DNA of 64,000 nucleotides from Kiritimatiellia bacterium (GCA_027493775.1 JAOSKE010000003.1:682845-746844), one strand, 5' to 3'. Shown: positions 28,941 to 37,483, numbered from the stretch's first letter. Made by a program: numbers and translations. Notes: a model not told the origin generated them from the letters alone.

Positions 28941-31713
28941 TTATTTCTTGGCAGTTGCAGCCTGAGCCGCAGCCAGACGCGCGATTGGCACGCGGAATGG
29001 CGAGCAGCTCACGTAGTTCAAGCCGACTTTGCAGCAGAACTTGACGCTGTTCGGATCGCCGCCGTGTTCGCCGCAGATACCGAGCTTGATGCCCGGACGG
29101 GTCTCACGGCCTTTGCGCACCGCAATCTCAACCAGCGCGCCGACGCCGCCGACGTCAATGCTCTGGAACGGGTCCACGGGCAGAATTTTCTGCTCAAGGT
29201 AATCCGGCAGGAAAGAGCCAATGTCGTCGCGGCTGAAGCCGAAGGTCATCTGGGTGAGGTCGTTTGTGCCGAAGCTGAAGAACTCAGCGCTCTCGGCGAT
29301 CTGATCCGCAGTCACCGTAGCGCGCGGAACTTCGATCATCGTACCGACCATATAGTTGATCTTGGCCTTGCGGCCCTTGATCAATTTGTCTGCGGTGGCG
29401 CGAATAATTTTCTCGCAGTAATCAAACTCCGCCTTGGTGCTGACGAGCGGGACCCATGATTTCGGGCAGCACCTTGATCTTGCGCTTCGTGACATTGATT
29501 GCAGCCTCGATAATCGCGGTGGTCTGCATGGCGATCAGTTCAGGGAAGGTGATCGAGAGGCGGCAGCCACGGTGACCCAGCATCGGATTCAACTCGTGTA
29601 GCTGTTTCACGCGCTGGCCGATCTGCTCCACGGAAACCTTCAGGCGCTTGGCCATTTCTTCCTGGCCTTTCGCATCCTGCGGAAGGAATTCATGTAGTGG
29701 CGGATCGAGCAAGCGGACGGTGACCGGGTGGCCGCTCATCGCCTTGAAAATGCCCTCGAAGTCGCTGCGCTGATAGGGCAGCAACTTGGCAAGCGCCTTC
29801 TCACGGCCTTCCTTGTTATCCGCAAGAATGAACTCGCGCACGGCCCAAATACGCTCGCCCTCGAAGAACATGTGTTCCGTGCGGCAGAGTCCGATGCCTT
29901 CCGCGCCAAAGCGAATGGCCACTTCAGAATCCTTCGGCGTATCCGCATTTGTGCGAACCTTGATCTTGCGGAACTGGTCGGCCCAGTCCGAAATCTGCTT
30001 ATACATCCGGAAGATCGGGTGCTTCTGCGCGGTTTTGTTGCCGTCCACAATTGCGGCGACGACCGGACTGGCCTCGGTCGGAAGCTCGCCCTTATAGACC
30101 GCTCCATTTGAACCGTTCAGACTGATCCAATCGCCTTCGGACAACACTTCGGTGCCGCAGGTGACCGTGCGCTTCACGTAGTCAATACTGAGTGCGCTGG
30201 CGCCGGCAACGCAGCATTTGCCCCAGCCTCGCGCGACGACCGCCGCGTGGGAGGTCATGCCGCCCGTAGAGGTGAGAATGCCCTGCGCCGCCCACATTCC
30301 GCCCACGTCCTCGGGAGAGGTTTCGTGGCGAACAAGAATGACCTTCGCTTTCGGATCCGCCTTCACTGCGGCTTCCGCTTCGCTGGCTTGGAATACGATC
30401 TTGCCAACCGCGGCGCCGGGGCCAGCCGGCAGAGCTGCCGTCAATCTGTGGGCCGTGACTTCCTGCTTCGGATTGAAGATCGGGAACAACAATTGTTCGA
30501 GGTCGCCGCCGGTGACGGTATTGATCGCCTCGGCAGCGGTCAGAATTTTGTCCTGCTTCTTGCCGGTCTCAAAATCCTTGCCGGTCGCCATTTCAACGGC
30601 CCAGCGGATTCCGGCGAGGCCGGTTCGCTTGGCGTTGCGCGTCTGGAGCATCCACAGCTTGCCTTCCTGCACCGTGAACTCAACGTCCTGCGGATATTTG
30701 TAGCGGCGTTCCAGCCTGTGCATGATCGCGCGGAGTTCTTTGTCCGCCTTTTTCCATGAGGCATCAGGTTCGGAGGCCATCTCGTCGAGGTGCTTCGGCG
30801 TACGGATGCCCGCAACCACGTCCTCGCCCTGCGCGTCAATGAGGTATTCACCCATCGGCTCGTCCACTCCCGTTGCGCCGTCGCGCGTGAAAGCGACGCC
30901 GGTGCCGGAGGTCTTGCCCATGTTGCCATACACCATCGTACAAATATTAACCGCAGTGCCGAGGAGTCCGGACACCTTATTGATCGCGCGATATTTTTCC
31001 GCGCGCTCCGAATTCCAGGAGCCGAACACCGCGTTGATCGAAAGCTCCAACTGCTTGAGCGGGTCTTGAGGAAATGCCTTGCCGACCTTCTCGTAGTACA
31101 CGCGCTTATAGATTTCGCACAGCTCCTTGAGCTGATCCGCCGTGAGGTCGGTGTCCTCTTTCGCGCCATATTTTTCCTTGAGCTTCGACATCTCCACTTC
31201 GAAGTCGTGGTGTGTCAGTCCCGTCGTCGGGCCCATCACTACGTCGCCGAACATATCGAGGAAGCGGCGGTAGCAGTCCCAACCTGCGCGCGGGTTGTTG
31301 GTCTTCTCGATGAACCCCTGCACAGAGCGGTCGTTCATGCCGAGGTTCAACACCGTGTCCATCATGCCCGGCATTGAAATCGCCGCGCCGGAGCGGACGG
31401 ACACCAGAAGCGGGTCCTTCGCGTCGCCCAGCTTCTTGCCCATCAGCTTTTCAAGTTTCGCAAGCTGCGCAAGAACCTGATCCCACATTCCCGGTGGGTA
31501 CTTGTTGTTGTTCTTGCTGTAATAGGCGCAGGCCTCCGTTGTGACGGTAAAGCCGGGGGGGACAGGGAGCTCGGCGAGCGCCATATCGGCGAGGTTCGCG
31601 CCTTTCCCACCGAGGATCGGTTTTAACGAGGCGTCGCCTTCAGTATGCTTCTTTCCGAAGCCATAGAAATAAACGTATTTTTTGCTTTTCGGGGCCTTCT
31701 TTTTCTTAGCCAT
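28941..31713 (-). CDS. ppdK: Pyruvate, phosphate dikinase, one frameshift
   Basis: Reversibly converts pyruvate, ATP and phosphate to phosphoenolpyruvate, AMP and pyrophosphate. The start [14 protein letters not shown] and the [14 protein letters not shown] lead into the ATP-grasp domain. The swivelling domain carries the phosphorylated histidine in [18 protein letters not shown]. The C-terminal TIM barrel shows [15 protein letters not shown] and a late [10 protein letters not shown]. The frame breaks at CCC, 29453-29455 (one base too many); correction gives [22 protein letters not shown]. Total about 920 residues, slightly longer than usual because of a Lys-rich N terminus. A terminator follows. 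Confidence 0.96.
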
Positions 31714-31795
31714 GGGCAGAACTCCTGACTGGTTGCCGTCTATTCGACGGCGGTTGATAAATGAGCGCCGATGCTAGGCATACGCCCTCGCCCTG

Positions 31796-32452
31796 TCAAG
31801 CGAAGCGCGTCATCCCGCATTTCGGCAAAACCGGCCCGACGTCCGGGCTAGGTATCTTCGCCCAATTCAACGTTCCAGTAGGCGAAGTCCAAAAATGACG
31901 CCACGAGTGATGCGTGGTCTTGGTGAACTGAATCTCCATAAACGGACGCCACCGCGGTTTCTTTGGCTTTCGGATGAGGTACATCCGCGCCTGCTCGGGG
32001 GTGCGGTTCGCTTTGCGGCGATTGCATTCGATGCAACTGCACACCACATTCGTCCACGTCGTCAGCCCGCCATGCTGGCGGGGAACAACGTGGTCAATAT
32101 TCAGATCCTTGCGGTCGAATTTGTGGCCGCAGTACTGGCAGATATTTTTGTCGCGCTCGAACACATTTTGCCGCGTGAACTTCACGTCCTTGGCCGGGAG
32201 GCGGTCAAAGAAGAGGAGAAGAATCACGCGCGGAATCGGGATCCGAAACGAAATCGTCTGCACCACATCATCCGTCGCCACGGGCGAGACATCGCACCAC
32301 TCAGGAAACGAATACGTATGGAAGCCGTTCGATCCCTCATACACCACCTGCGCATGACCAGTAAAAAGCAGAGTAAGCGCGCGCTCGACGGAACAGACGT
32401 TCACCGCCTGCCACAAACGATTCAGCACCAAGACTGGACTTTGTAATGACAT
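31796..32452 (-). CDS. HNH endonuclease-family protein
   Basis: About 218 residues from MSLQSPVLVLNRLWQAVNVC (the GTG 39 bp upstream is less likely). An N-terminal region of the type found in stand-alone HNH proteins of many genomes (VLNRLWQAVNVCSVERALTLL) is followed by the HNH fold: CQYCGHKFDRKDLNIDHVVPRQHGG, TNVVCSCIECNRRKANRTP. The two CxxC pairs bind structural zinc, and DHV is the catalytic histidine. Its role is unknown; this family is chromosomal and not tied to restriction modules. It is the last ordinary gene before the cassette array. Confidence 0.88.
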   Translation of the reverse strand: MSLQSPVLVLNRLWQAVNVCSVERALTLLFTGHAQVVYEGSNGFHTYSFPEWCDVSPVATDDVVQTISFRIPIPRVILLLFFDRLPAKDVKFTRQNVFERDKNICQYCGHKFDRKDLNIDHVVPRQHGGLTTWTNVVCSCIECNRRKANRTPEQARMYLIRKPKKPRWRPFMEIQFTKTTHHSWRHFWTSPTGTLNWAKIPSPDVGPVLPKCGMTRFA

Positions 32453-32768
32453 AGCCTTGCCCCGAAACAATTCCCGCGACCATACCAACACCCCCAGGCC
32501 ATGTCAAAGCAACACAAAGCACAGCAGACAACCTGCCCACAGCTCGCATCCCGGGCCCGCGCCGCGAAAAAGCATAAAATTCGAGCAAAAGGCAACATGG
32601 CCAATTCCCGATTCGCATCCCATCCCGCAAGCGCAATGAACGCGCCGAAAAATCTTTACACCGCCCCGACTCTCCAAAATAATCCAACAATAAACGGCTA
32701 GAGACACACGATCAGAGCAAAGAGCACGCAACCACTCCCCCGCTCAATCGGATGTGCCCCTAAACCAC
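32453..32768. other. Region left of the cassette array
   Basis: About 315 bp with no gene that I can support. I looked for an integrase gene or an attI-like region and found neither. The only site of interest is GTTCGCC at 32769-32775, taken as the first cassette boundary. It differs by one base from the complement of the R'' box of attC1. Confidence 0.5.
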
Positions 32769-32784
32769 GTTCGCCGAAAATGAC

Positions 32785-33321
32785 ATGAAACCACCGCGCA
32801 AAGACAAGTGCGACTGCGGAATACTGGATCGATGGTCAAATGAACCTGATCACCCCGTCAGATTTGACCCCGCGCTCAATGAGTACTTCATCGCCAGCAA
32901 GTCGGGCGGGAAATATCAAATCTACTACTGCCCATTCTGCGGAGGCGCTACTCCAGAATCTAGGCGCAGCTCATTATTTGCTCATGTTACGGACAAGGAA
33001 CAACAGCGGATCTACTCCCTGTTCAGCGGCATTTCGACAGAACGCCAAGTCATCGACAAATTCGGCCGACCCGACGAGGAGCGTCAAGTCGGTGCGATGG
33101 TTATGCACCCAGAGAAGGATGGAAAGCCGGCCAGAGGGGAAGCCTTCAGAACACTGGTCTACAAGAACCTCTCAACTGTGGCGGATATTTGCTTCAACAT
33201 CAGCGACGGAGGAAGAGCGCGCGGGACTTGGATTCAAAAGCACATCGGAAATCAAGACGGCCAACCATCGCCTCGACCGTACGGCTCACCCGAGGCGGGT
33301 TCGCCGTCCGGTCAGGCGTAA
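32785..33321 (+). CDS. Cassette 1: zinc-ribbon protein of unknown function
   Basis: 178 residues, function unknown. CDCG near the start and YYCPFCGG about 40 residues later could form a zinc site. The layout loosely recalls DUF6980-like proteins (short, with a CPxCG knuckle). The middle (LFSGISTERQVIDKFGRPDEE) is a soluble alpha/beta region. The last 20 or so residues (SPRPYGSPEAGSPSG) are translated from attC1 itself, and the stop lies 2 bases before its R' box. Cassettes whose genes read into attC are well known. Start ATG at 32785 lies 10 bases after the inferred cassette boundary, without a clear ribosome site. Confidence 0.7.
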   Translation: MKPPRKDKCDCGILDRWSNEPDHPVRFDPALNEYFIASKSGGKYQIYYCPFCGGATPESRRSSLFAHVTDKEQQRIYSLFSGISTERQVIDKFGRPDEERQVGAMVMHPEKDGKPARGEAFRTLVYKNLSTVADICFNISDGGRARGTWIQKHIGNQDGQPSPRPYGSPEAGSPSGQA

Positions 33322-33329
33322 CGTTGGAC
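33259..33329 (+). other. attC1
   Basis: R'' GGCCAAC (33259-33265) and R' GTTGGAC (33323-33329). L'' CGCCTCGACCG (33269-33279) pairs with L' CGGTCAGGCG (33309-33318), leaving one extrahelical base; ACGGC/GCCGT extends the stem. 71 bp. It overlaps the end of the cassette 1 gene. Confidence 0.88.
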
Positions 33330-33345
33330 ATGAGGAGATAAGAAA

Positions 33346-34254
33346 ATGGCGATACCCGATTTCCAAAGCGTGATGTTACCGCTGATGCGTCTCTGTGCCG
33401 ACGGAAAGGAACACGCCATCAGTGATACAATCGATACACTGGCGGATCAGTTCAAACTGACAGATGACGAGCGCAAGGCTCTTCTTCCAAGCGGCGTACA
33501 GGAAATATTCCGCAATCGCGTTGCATGGGCTAAGTCACACCTCAAAATGGCAGGGCTACTCGAAACTCCGAAGCGCGGTATTTACAAGATCACAGAAAGA
33601 GGATTGGAGACCGTCCGCAAGAATCCACCCTCGATCAACCTCAAGTATCTCCACCAATTTCCCGAATATGTGGCCTTTCGGAAGACCCACCGCGAACGAC
33701 CAGAATCCGCAGACGACGCCGAGAACGGACAAGCGGGAACGCCCGAAGAAGCACTTGAATCGGCCCATGAGAAGATTCGCGACAGCCTCGCGGCTGAGAT
33801 TCTCCAAAAGCTAAAATCCTGTTCACCCTCGTTCTTCGAGCGGCTCGTCGTCGAGGTCATCGTCAAGATGGGATACGGAGGCACGCGCCAAGATGCAGGA
33901 AAGGCGATTGGGAAATCAGGCGATGGCGGGATCGACGGCATAATCAAAGAGGACAAACTCGGTCTGGATACCATCTACATTCAAGCCAAACGGTGGGAGA
34001 ACACAGTCGGACGGCCTGAAATTCAGAAGTTTGTTGGAGCTTTGACCGGGCAACGCGCCAAGAAGGGACTCTTCATCAGCACGTCCAATTTCTCCAGCGA
34101 TGCGATAGACTACGTCTCGCGCGTTGATACCAAGATCGTGCTGATTGACGGCGAGACGCTGGCCCAACTCATGATCGACCATAACGTCGGGGTCTCAACC
34201 ATAGCCAGCTACGACTTGAAGAAAATCGACTCGGACTATTTCACAGAAGAATGA
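33346..34254 (+). CDS. mrr: Cassette 2: Mrr-type restriction endonuclease
   Basis: A type IV-like enzyme expected to cut DNA carrying foreign methylation. The 302 residues match E. coli Mrr in length and layout. The N-terminal winged-helix domain (MRLCADGKEHAISDTIDTLADQ) binds DNA. The catalytic domain carries the PD-(D/E)xK variant of the family: GDGGIDGIIKEDKLGLDTIYIQAKRW gives D and QAK. TSNFSSDAIDYV follows. A good ribosome site, GAGGAG, lies 8 bases upstream, and the cassette has no obvious promoter of its own. The gene ends 5 bp before attC2. It may conflict with foreign methylases, yet the methylase of cassette 5 lies nearby, so their specificities must be compatible. Confidence 0.93.
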   Translation: MAIPDFQSVMLPLMRLCADGKEHAISDTIDTLADQFKLTDDERKALLPSGVQEIFRNRVAWAKSHLKMAGLLETPKRGIYKITERGLETVRKNPPSINLKYLHQFPEYVAFRKTHRERPESADDAENGQAGTPEEALESAHEKIRDSLAAEILQKLKSCSPSFFERLVVEVIVKMGYGGTRQDAGKAIGKSGDGGIDGIIKEDKLGLDTIYIQAKRWENTVGRPEIQKFVGALTGQRAKKGLFISTSNFSSDAIDYVSRVDTKIVLIDGETLAQLMIDHNVGVSTIASYDLKKIDSDYFTEE

Positions 34255-34259
34255 AGAAT

Positions 34260-34329
34260 GTCCAACCAGCGGGTGGAGCGTATTTTTTGCCCGGGGCGGG
34301 CAAAAAATCCGCTCACCCGTAACGTTCGG
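34260..34329 (+). other. attC2
   Basis: R'' GTCCAAC (34260-34266) is the exact complement of the cassette 2 start GTTGGAC. L'' GCGGGTGGAGCG pairs with L' CGCTCACCCG. The loop is an almost perfect hairpin around ATTTTTTGCCCG. R' GTTCGGA (34323-34329). Same family as attC8. Confidence 0.93.
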
Positions 34330-34520
34330 AGAACAAAACCAAAGATAACCGAATGACTCGGTAATCTGCTGAATCCGGAAAAATTCGACTTGGACAATTC
34401 ACCCGGAAAATCCACAATCAATCTGTGGGCTTGGTTGGGAACGGGCAAAACTCCATTCCGAACAACGCCCTCCACCGTACGTCTGGTCGCTATCGCGCCC
34501 AGCCGCCGGTGAGGCGGATG
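34324..34520 (+). repeat. Cassette 3: 197-bp cassette without a convincing gene
   Basis: Begins TTCGGAGAACAAAACC and ends with attC3. The only forward ATG in phase with cassette 4 meets a stop after three codons (ATG ACT CGG TAA). Roughly nine of ten bases match cassette 4, so the two look like a tandem duplication or two insertions of the same cassette. The content may be a promoter, a small RNA or nothing. Confidence 0.85.
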
Positions 34521-34526
34521 TTCGGA
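34457..34526 (+). other. attC3
   Basis: R'' TCCGAAC (34457-34463) is the exact complement of the cassette start GTTCGGA. L'' CGCCCTCCACCG pairs with L' CGGTGAGGCG. R' GTTCGGA (34520-34526). 70 bp, nearly identical to attC4. Confidence 0.93.
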
Positions 34527-34715
34527 GAACAAAACCAAAGACAACCGAATGACCCGGCAACCTGCGGAATCCCGGAAATTCGACTTGGACAATCCACCCG
34601 AAAAAACCACAATCAGTCCGAGGGCTTGGTTGAGAATGGACAAAACCCAATTCCGAACAACGCCCTCCACCGTACGTCTGTTCGCTCCCGCGCCCAGCCG
34701 CCGGTGAGGCGGATG
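34521..34715 (+). repeat. Cassette 4: near-copy of cassette 3
   Basis: 195 bp, starting TTCGGAGAACAAAACC like cassette 3. A 52-codon frame (ATG at 34549, stop at 34705-34707) runs into attC4. It has no ribosome site close by, and its counterpart in cassette 3 is broken by a stop, so I do not call it a gene. Confidence 0.85.
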
Positions 34716-34721
34716 TTGGCC
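34652..34721 (+). other. attC4
   Basis: R'' TCCGAAC (34652-34658), exact complement of its cassette start; L'' CGCCCTCCACCG, L' CGGTGAGGCG; R' GTTGGCC (34715-34721). The methylase stop codon of cassette 5 lies only 11 bp beyond. Confidence 0.93.
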
Positions 34722-34732
34722 CAGAGGAAAGA

Positions 34733-35626
34733 TTAATAGGTCAACAGGAGTCGGTCGTGCACGACTTCGTTTTCTAGCGTCTCGCCTTCAAGCTGAAATC
34801 GCCGAAGCATACTGCGTCCACAATCCACATATACTTCGCGTTCAAAAAGACCGACCGGAATCGTTAGCTCGCAGTCAACAGTCCCAGACTTCTTCTTGCC
34901 GTCGATACTGAGCGCCACGCGGACGCCGCGATCCTTGCACTCCGATATCGCACGCATCAGACGATCCAAGGAGAAGTCCTGGCCACGATACAGTATTGCT
35001 TGGCTACAGACGTATGGCGGATCGCAATAGACCAGATCACCAGCCCTTGCTTTCGCCATCGCTTCCTCGAAGTCGGCGTTTAGAAAACGTGCCCCCGCGG
35101 TCCTTCGGTTCCATATCTGAACTCGCTGAGCAAACGATTCCGGGCTTACCGGATCATGAATCCCGCATGGAGTTGAAATGTACCCATCCCTCTTCCGAAA
35201 GCGCACCACGCCGCCATAGCAACTGCGGCAGATGAACAGCAAATCTGCCCCATTGGGATTCGCGTTGTAACGGGCCTTAATGCGTTCGTATCCCTCTGGT
35301 CGCCCATATTCGTGATACTCGGCATATCGAGACTTGTACCAGTTCACCAACAATCTGGGGTCATCCTGTAGAGTCTGCCAAATCTCGACGAGCGGTCCAC
35401 ATGCATCGGACGCGACCGCCCGTGGCGGCTGTAATGCTCCCAGCACCGCTCCGCTTCCCAAGAATGGCTCGAAATATGTGCCGATGTCTGTTGGAAAATA
35501 TGACGCGATATTGTGGGCAAATCTCTGTTTGTTGCCGATCCACTTCAAGAGCTGCGTCTTAAAGGGAGCAACGTGCTGAAACTCCGTTCCGTAGAACAGG
35601 TCCAGCGTATCCTCTTTGACTTTCAT
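34733..35626 (-). CDS. Cassette 5: Dam-family adenine-N6 DNA methyltransferase
   Basis: Methylates adenine in the recognition site of the partner nuclease, protecting the host DNA. The 297 residues contain the D12-class motifs in order: KWIGNKQRF (motif X, about residue 28), FEPFLGSG (S-adenosylmethionine loop, about residue 52) and DPPY (catalytic motif IV, about residue 195). I choose MKVKEDTLDL at 35626 because the promoter boxes end 9 bases before it; an upstream start would lie inside the -10. It is the only gene of the array on the minus strand, and its stop lies 17 bp from the cassette edge. The target sequence is not readable from sequence alone. Confidence 0.93.
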   Translation of the reverse strand: MKVKEDTLDLFYGTEFQHVAPFKTQLLKWIGNKQRFAHNIASYFPTDIGTYFEPFLGSGAVLGALQPPRAVASDACGPLVEIWQTLQDDPRLLVNWYKSRYAEYHEYGRPEGYERIKARYNANPNGADLLFICRSCYGGVVRFRKRDGYISTPCGIHDPVSPESFAQRVQIWNRRTAGARFLNADFEEAMAKARAGDLVYCDPPYVCSQAILYRGQDFSLDRLMRAISECKDRGVRVALSIDGKKKSGTVDCELTIPVGLFEREVYVDCGRSMLRRFQLEGETLENEVVHDRLLLTY

Positions 35627-35635
35627 GTTCGCTAT

Positions 35636-35664
35636 ATAATATCCCGATTTGGGATTCACGTCAA
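35636..35664 (-). promoter_or_regulatory. Methylase promoter
   Basis: On the minus strand, -35 TTGACG (35659-35664), a 17-bp spacer and -10 TATTAT (35636-35641). The start codon at 35626 lies only 9 bases after the -10, so the transcript would have almost no leader. Operator 1 lies between the boxes. Confidence 0.75.
35641..35655. promoter_or_regulatory. Operator 1 of the restriction-modification module
   Basis: Inverted repeat ATCCC-GATTT-GGGAT. It fills most of the spacer of the methylase promoter and covers the -35 (TTGGGA, 35649-35654) of the controller gene. Binding here would block both. Likely site of the controller protein, by analogy with C-boxes. Confidence 0.65.
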
Positions 35665-35685
35665 GAGTATCCTATATTCGGATAC
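35649..35685 (+). promoter_or_regulatory. Controller/nuclease promoter with operator 2
   Basis: On the plus strand, -35 TTGGGA (35649-35654), an 18-bp spacer and -10 TATATT (35673-35678). The GTG start of the controller is at 35686, 7 bases after the -10, so translation is probably leaderless. The second inverted repeat, GTATCC-N7-GGATAC (35667-35685), covers the -10 and ends just before the start codon. Confidence 0.7.
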
Positions 35686-35931
35686 GTGAAACACAGCCGA
35701 TATGACGAGAACGAGGAGTCATTGCGCCGACTGCTGCGTCAAAAGCGCATACAAAAGGGACTTACACAAGAAGCCCTCGCCACAGTCCTCGAAAAGCCCC
35801 AGTCATTCGTCAGCAAGTACGAGTCCGGCGAACGACTCCTCTCCTTCGTCGAAACCATCACCGTATGTCGCGCGTTGGGCATTTCGCCACACGCCCTACT
35901 GAAGGAGTATCTGCCCAATCATGATACCTGA
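35686..35931 (+). CDS. Cassette 5: Xre-type controller (C) protein
   Basis: A small helix-turn-helix regulator (81 residues, GTG start). The helix-turn-helix covers LRQKRIQKGLTQEALATVLEKPQSFVSKYESGERLLS, seen in two parts: LTQEALATVLEK and SFVSKYESGERL. Controller proteins of restriction-modification systems repress the methylase and time the nuclease gene. Two inverted repeats immediately upstream fit that role. The stop overlaps the nuclease start by 11 bp, so the two are translated together. No Shine-Dalgarno precedes the GTG, consistent with a leaderless transcript as in several known C genes. Confidence 0.85.
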   Translation: MKHSRYDENEESLRRLLRQKRIQKGLTQEALATVLEKPQSFVSKYESGERLLSFVETITVCRALGISPHALLKEYLPNHDT

Positions 35932-36757
35932 CAAGAGATTCATCCAATTGCCCAAGAGTTTCTGGGCTCTGGTGCGGCTGATCGGTCAAGAGTGCGGCTA
36001 CGCGTCAGACGGCCAAATCACAATACCAACCAAGGCAGCCGTTCAGGTAGCACTCGCACAACTCGAACTGGATCAAGGATCGTTGAATACTGCGCTACCC
36101 GACGGTCGGCCTGTTTGGGAAACCCTTGTTGCCTATTTCACTCATCGGCGCGATCTGCTTCACGGGCATGTCAAACCGAACCTCATGGACGCGAAACAGG
36201 CCAAGATTGAATTCACAAAACTCAAGCGTCAACTGAAGCCAACATGTCCGATCCCCATGAACAAGCAGAAGGGGACCAAGAAGGCGCCCGCCTATCTCAC
36301 AGGCATGGTCAACATGCTCGTCGAAGCCAATTCGGGCGATCACCCCTGTGACTACGATCCCCGCGCACTTGCCACAATCGCCACCAATGGATCACCGCTT
36401 CGCACATTCGCCCGACGAATGGATGGCGCATTCCCCTCTGTCATCAACCCAATCGCCGTGTGGGAGGTCAAAGAATACTACTACACCACCACCTTTGGGA
36501 GTCGGGTCGCCGATGGCGTTTACGAGACGCTCCTCGATGGCATGGAGATTGAGGAGCTTCTCGCGGCAGAGAAGGTGAACGTCCTCCACTATTTGATCAT
36601 CGACGCACGCTACACTTGGTGGGATTGCGGGAAGTCGTACCTCTGCAGAATCGTGGACATGCTTCACATGGGCTACGTGGACGAAGTGCTCGTTGGCAGA
36701 GAAGTAATTTCTCGAATGCCTGAGATCGTGAAGTCATGGATTAAGAAGATGGCCTAA
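35921..36757 (+). CDS. Cassette 5: type II restriction endonuclease (putative)
   Basis: 278 residues, no family that I can name with certainty. The stretch PIAVWEVKEYYYTTTFGSR has the ExK core of a PD-(D/E)xK nuclease, with preceding acidic residues (RRMDGAF) as candidate partners. The first 110 residues look helical (ALAQLELDQGSLNTAL) and may bind DNA. Its position behind the controller gene and opposite an adenine methylase makes a nuclease role the best reading. AAGGAG lies 13 bases upstream, inside the controller gene. The stop TAA is part of the R'' box of attC5. If it cuts, its target should match the methylase. Confidence 0.75.
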   Translation: MIPDKRFIQLPKSFWALVRLIGQECGYASDGQITIPTKAAVQVALAQLELDQGSLNTALPDGRPVWETLVAYFTHRRDLLHGHVKPNLMDAKQAKIEFTKLKRQLKPTCPIPMNKQKGTKKAPAYLTGMVNMLVEANSGDHPCDYDPRALATIATNGSPLRTFARRMDGAFPSVINPIAVWEVKEYYYTTTFGSRVADGVYETLLDGMEIEELLAAEKVNVLHYLIIDARYTWWDCGKSYLCRIVDMLHMGYVDEVLVGREVISRMPEIVKSWIKKMA

Positions 36758-36822
36758 CAACCAGCTTCTCACGTACGCGATCCCCGCGGCGGGTCTTGCG
36801 CCGGAGAGCCGGGACGTTCGAC
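36752..36822 (+). other. attC5
   Basis: R'' GCCTAAC (36752-36758), or GGCCTAAC, which is the complement of the cassette start GTTGGCC with one T inserted. R' GTTCGAC (36816-36822). L'' CAGCTTCTC and L' GAGAGCCG pair imperfectly. 71 bp. The stem is weaker than those of the other sites. Confidence 0.82.
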
Positions 36823-36832
36823 AGAAAGGGAA

Positions 36833-37483
36833 ATGAAAATGACAGCTACCTCAATTGATGAACTCCAACGTCAAGTCAATACCCTCATTGAAAAGGACTA
36901 TCCGGCCGCCGCAGGTCTTTCGGTTGACAAATTTCTTGATCGGATCGAAGGGCTTCAATCTGTAGCGACCTCATTTGCCGATACACCTCCCGACTATGAG
37001 AAGGGCAACATAGCGTTTACTCTTGTAATCAAAAGCGACCTTGTTGCGGCAGATTTCATGATGGCACAGATTTATCGAAAGGGTAAGCAGGGCCATATCG
37101 CCATGACACCGGTAGCACCCTTGGATTTCAAAACTATTGACAGCGTATCTTTGCCCGGAGACGACGTTTACCTGCTTGTCGATATAGACAGAGGGGCTGA
37201 CACATTGAATGTGACACCAGAATCTGCCCTACGTCAGATTCACGAGCATGAACGTTCACCCTTAACCATCGATGAAGGCATTGCCATCATGACACATCAC
37301 CCGGACTTCCTCGTAAAAAATAACTGTTTCTCTCTTTTAGCATCCCGACGAAATGACCAACGGGTTCCAGCAATCTGGATTGATGGAAAGAAGAGACCCA
37401 AACTTGGTTGGTGTTGGGATCGCAATCCTCACACATGGCTTGGTTCTGCCTCATGCAAGACAAGAATTGGATTTCAGAAATAA
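36833..37483 (+). CDS. Cassette 6: DUF5701-like protein
   Basis: 216 residues of unknown function. The ending PKLGWCWDRNPHTWLGSASC is like the conserved C terminus of DUF5701 proteins. The middle (DVYLLVDIDRGADTLNVTPESAL) is a soluble alpha/beta region, and the N terminus (DELQRQVNTLIEKDYP) is helical. It has no signal peptide or membrane segment. AAAGGGAAATG places a ribosome site 4-8 bases before the ATG. The gene starts 16 bases after the cassette boundary and ends 4 bp before attC6, a compact cassette without its own promoter. Confidence 0.65.
   Translation: MKMTATSIDELQRQVNTLIEKDYPAAAGLSVDKFLDRIEGLQSVATSFADTPPDYEKGNIAFTLVIKSDLVAADFMMAQIYRKGKQGHIAMTPVAPLDFKTIDSVSLPGDDVYLLVDIDRGADTLNVTPESALRQIHEHERSPLTIDEGIAIMTHHPDFLVKNNCFSLLASRRNDQRVPAIWIDGKKRPKLGWCWDRNPHTWLGSASCKTRIGFQK

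Noticed and set aside
31796..32452. HNH protein as a homing or restriction part of the array
   Set aside because: It lies on the opposite strand, outside the first cassette boundary, and belongs to a stand-alone chromosomal family.
32769..32775. attI site at the left edge of the array
   Set aside because: Only a single GTTCGCC is present. There is no integrase gene or promoter next to it, so I record it only as an inferred cassette boundary.
34236..34670. 144-codon open frame antisense to cassettes 3 and 4
   Set aside because: It exists because the two near-identical cassettes lack stops on that strand. It crosses cassette boundaries and two attC sites, has no ribosome site and matches no domain.
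34425..34736. 103-codon forward frame across attC3 and attC4
   Set aside because: It is a translation of attC sequence (NNALHRTSGR-like peptides) spanning two cassettes, a common artefact in arrays.
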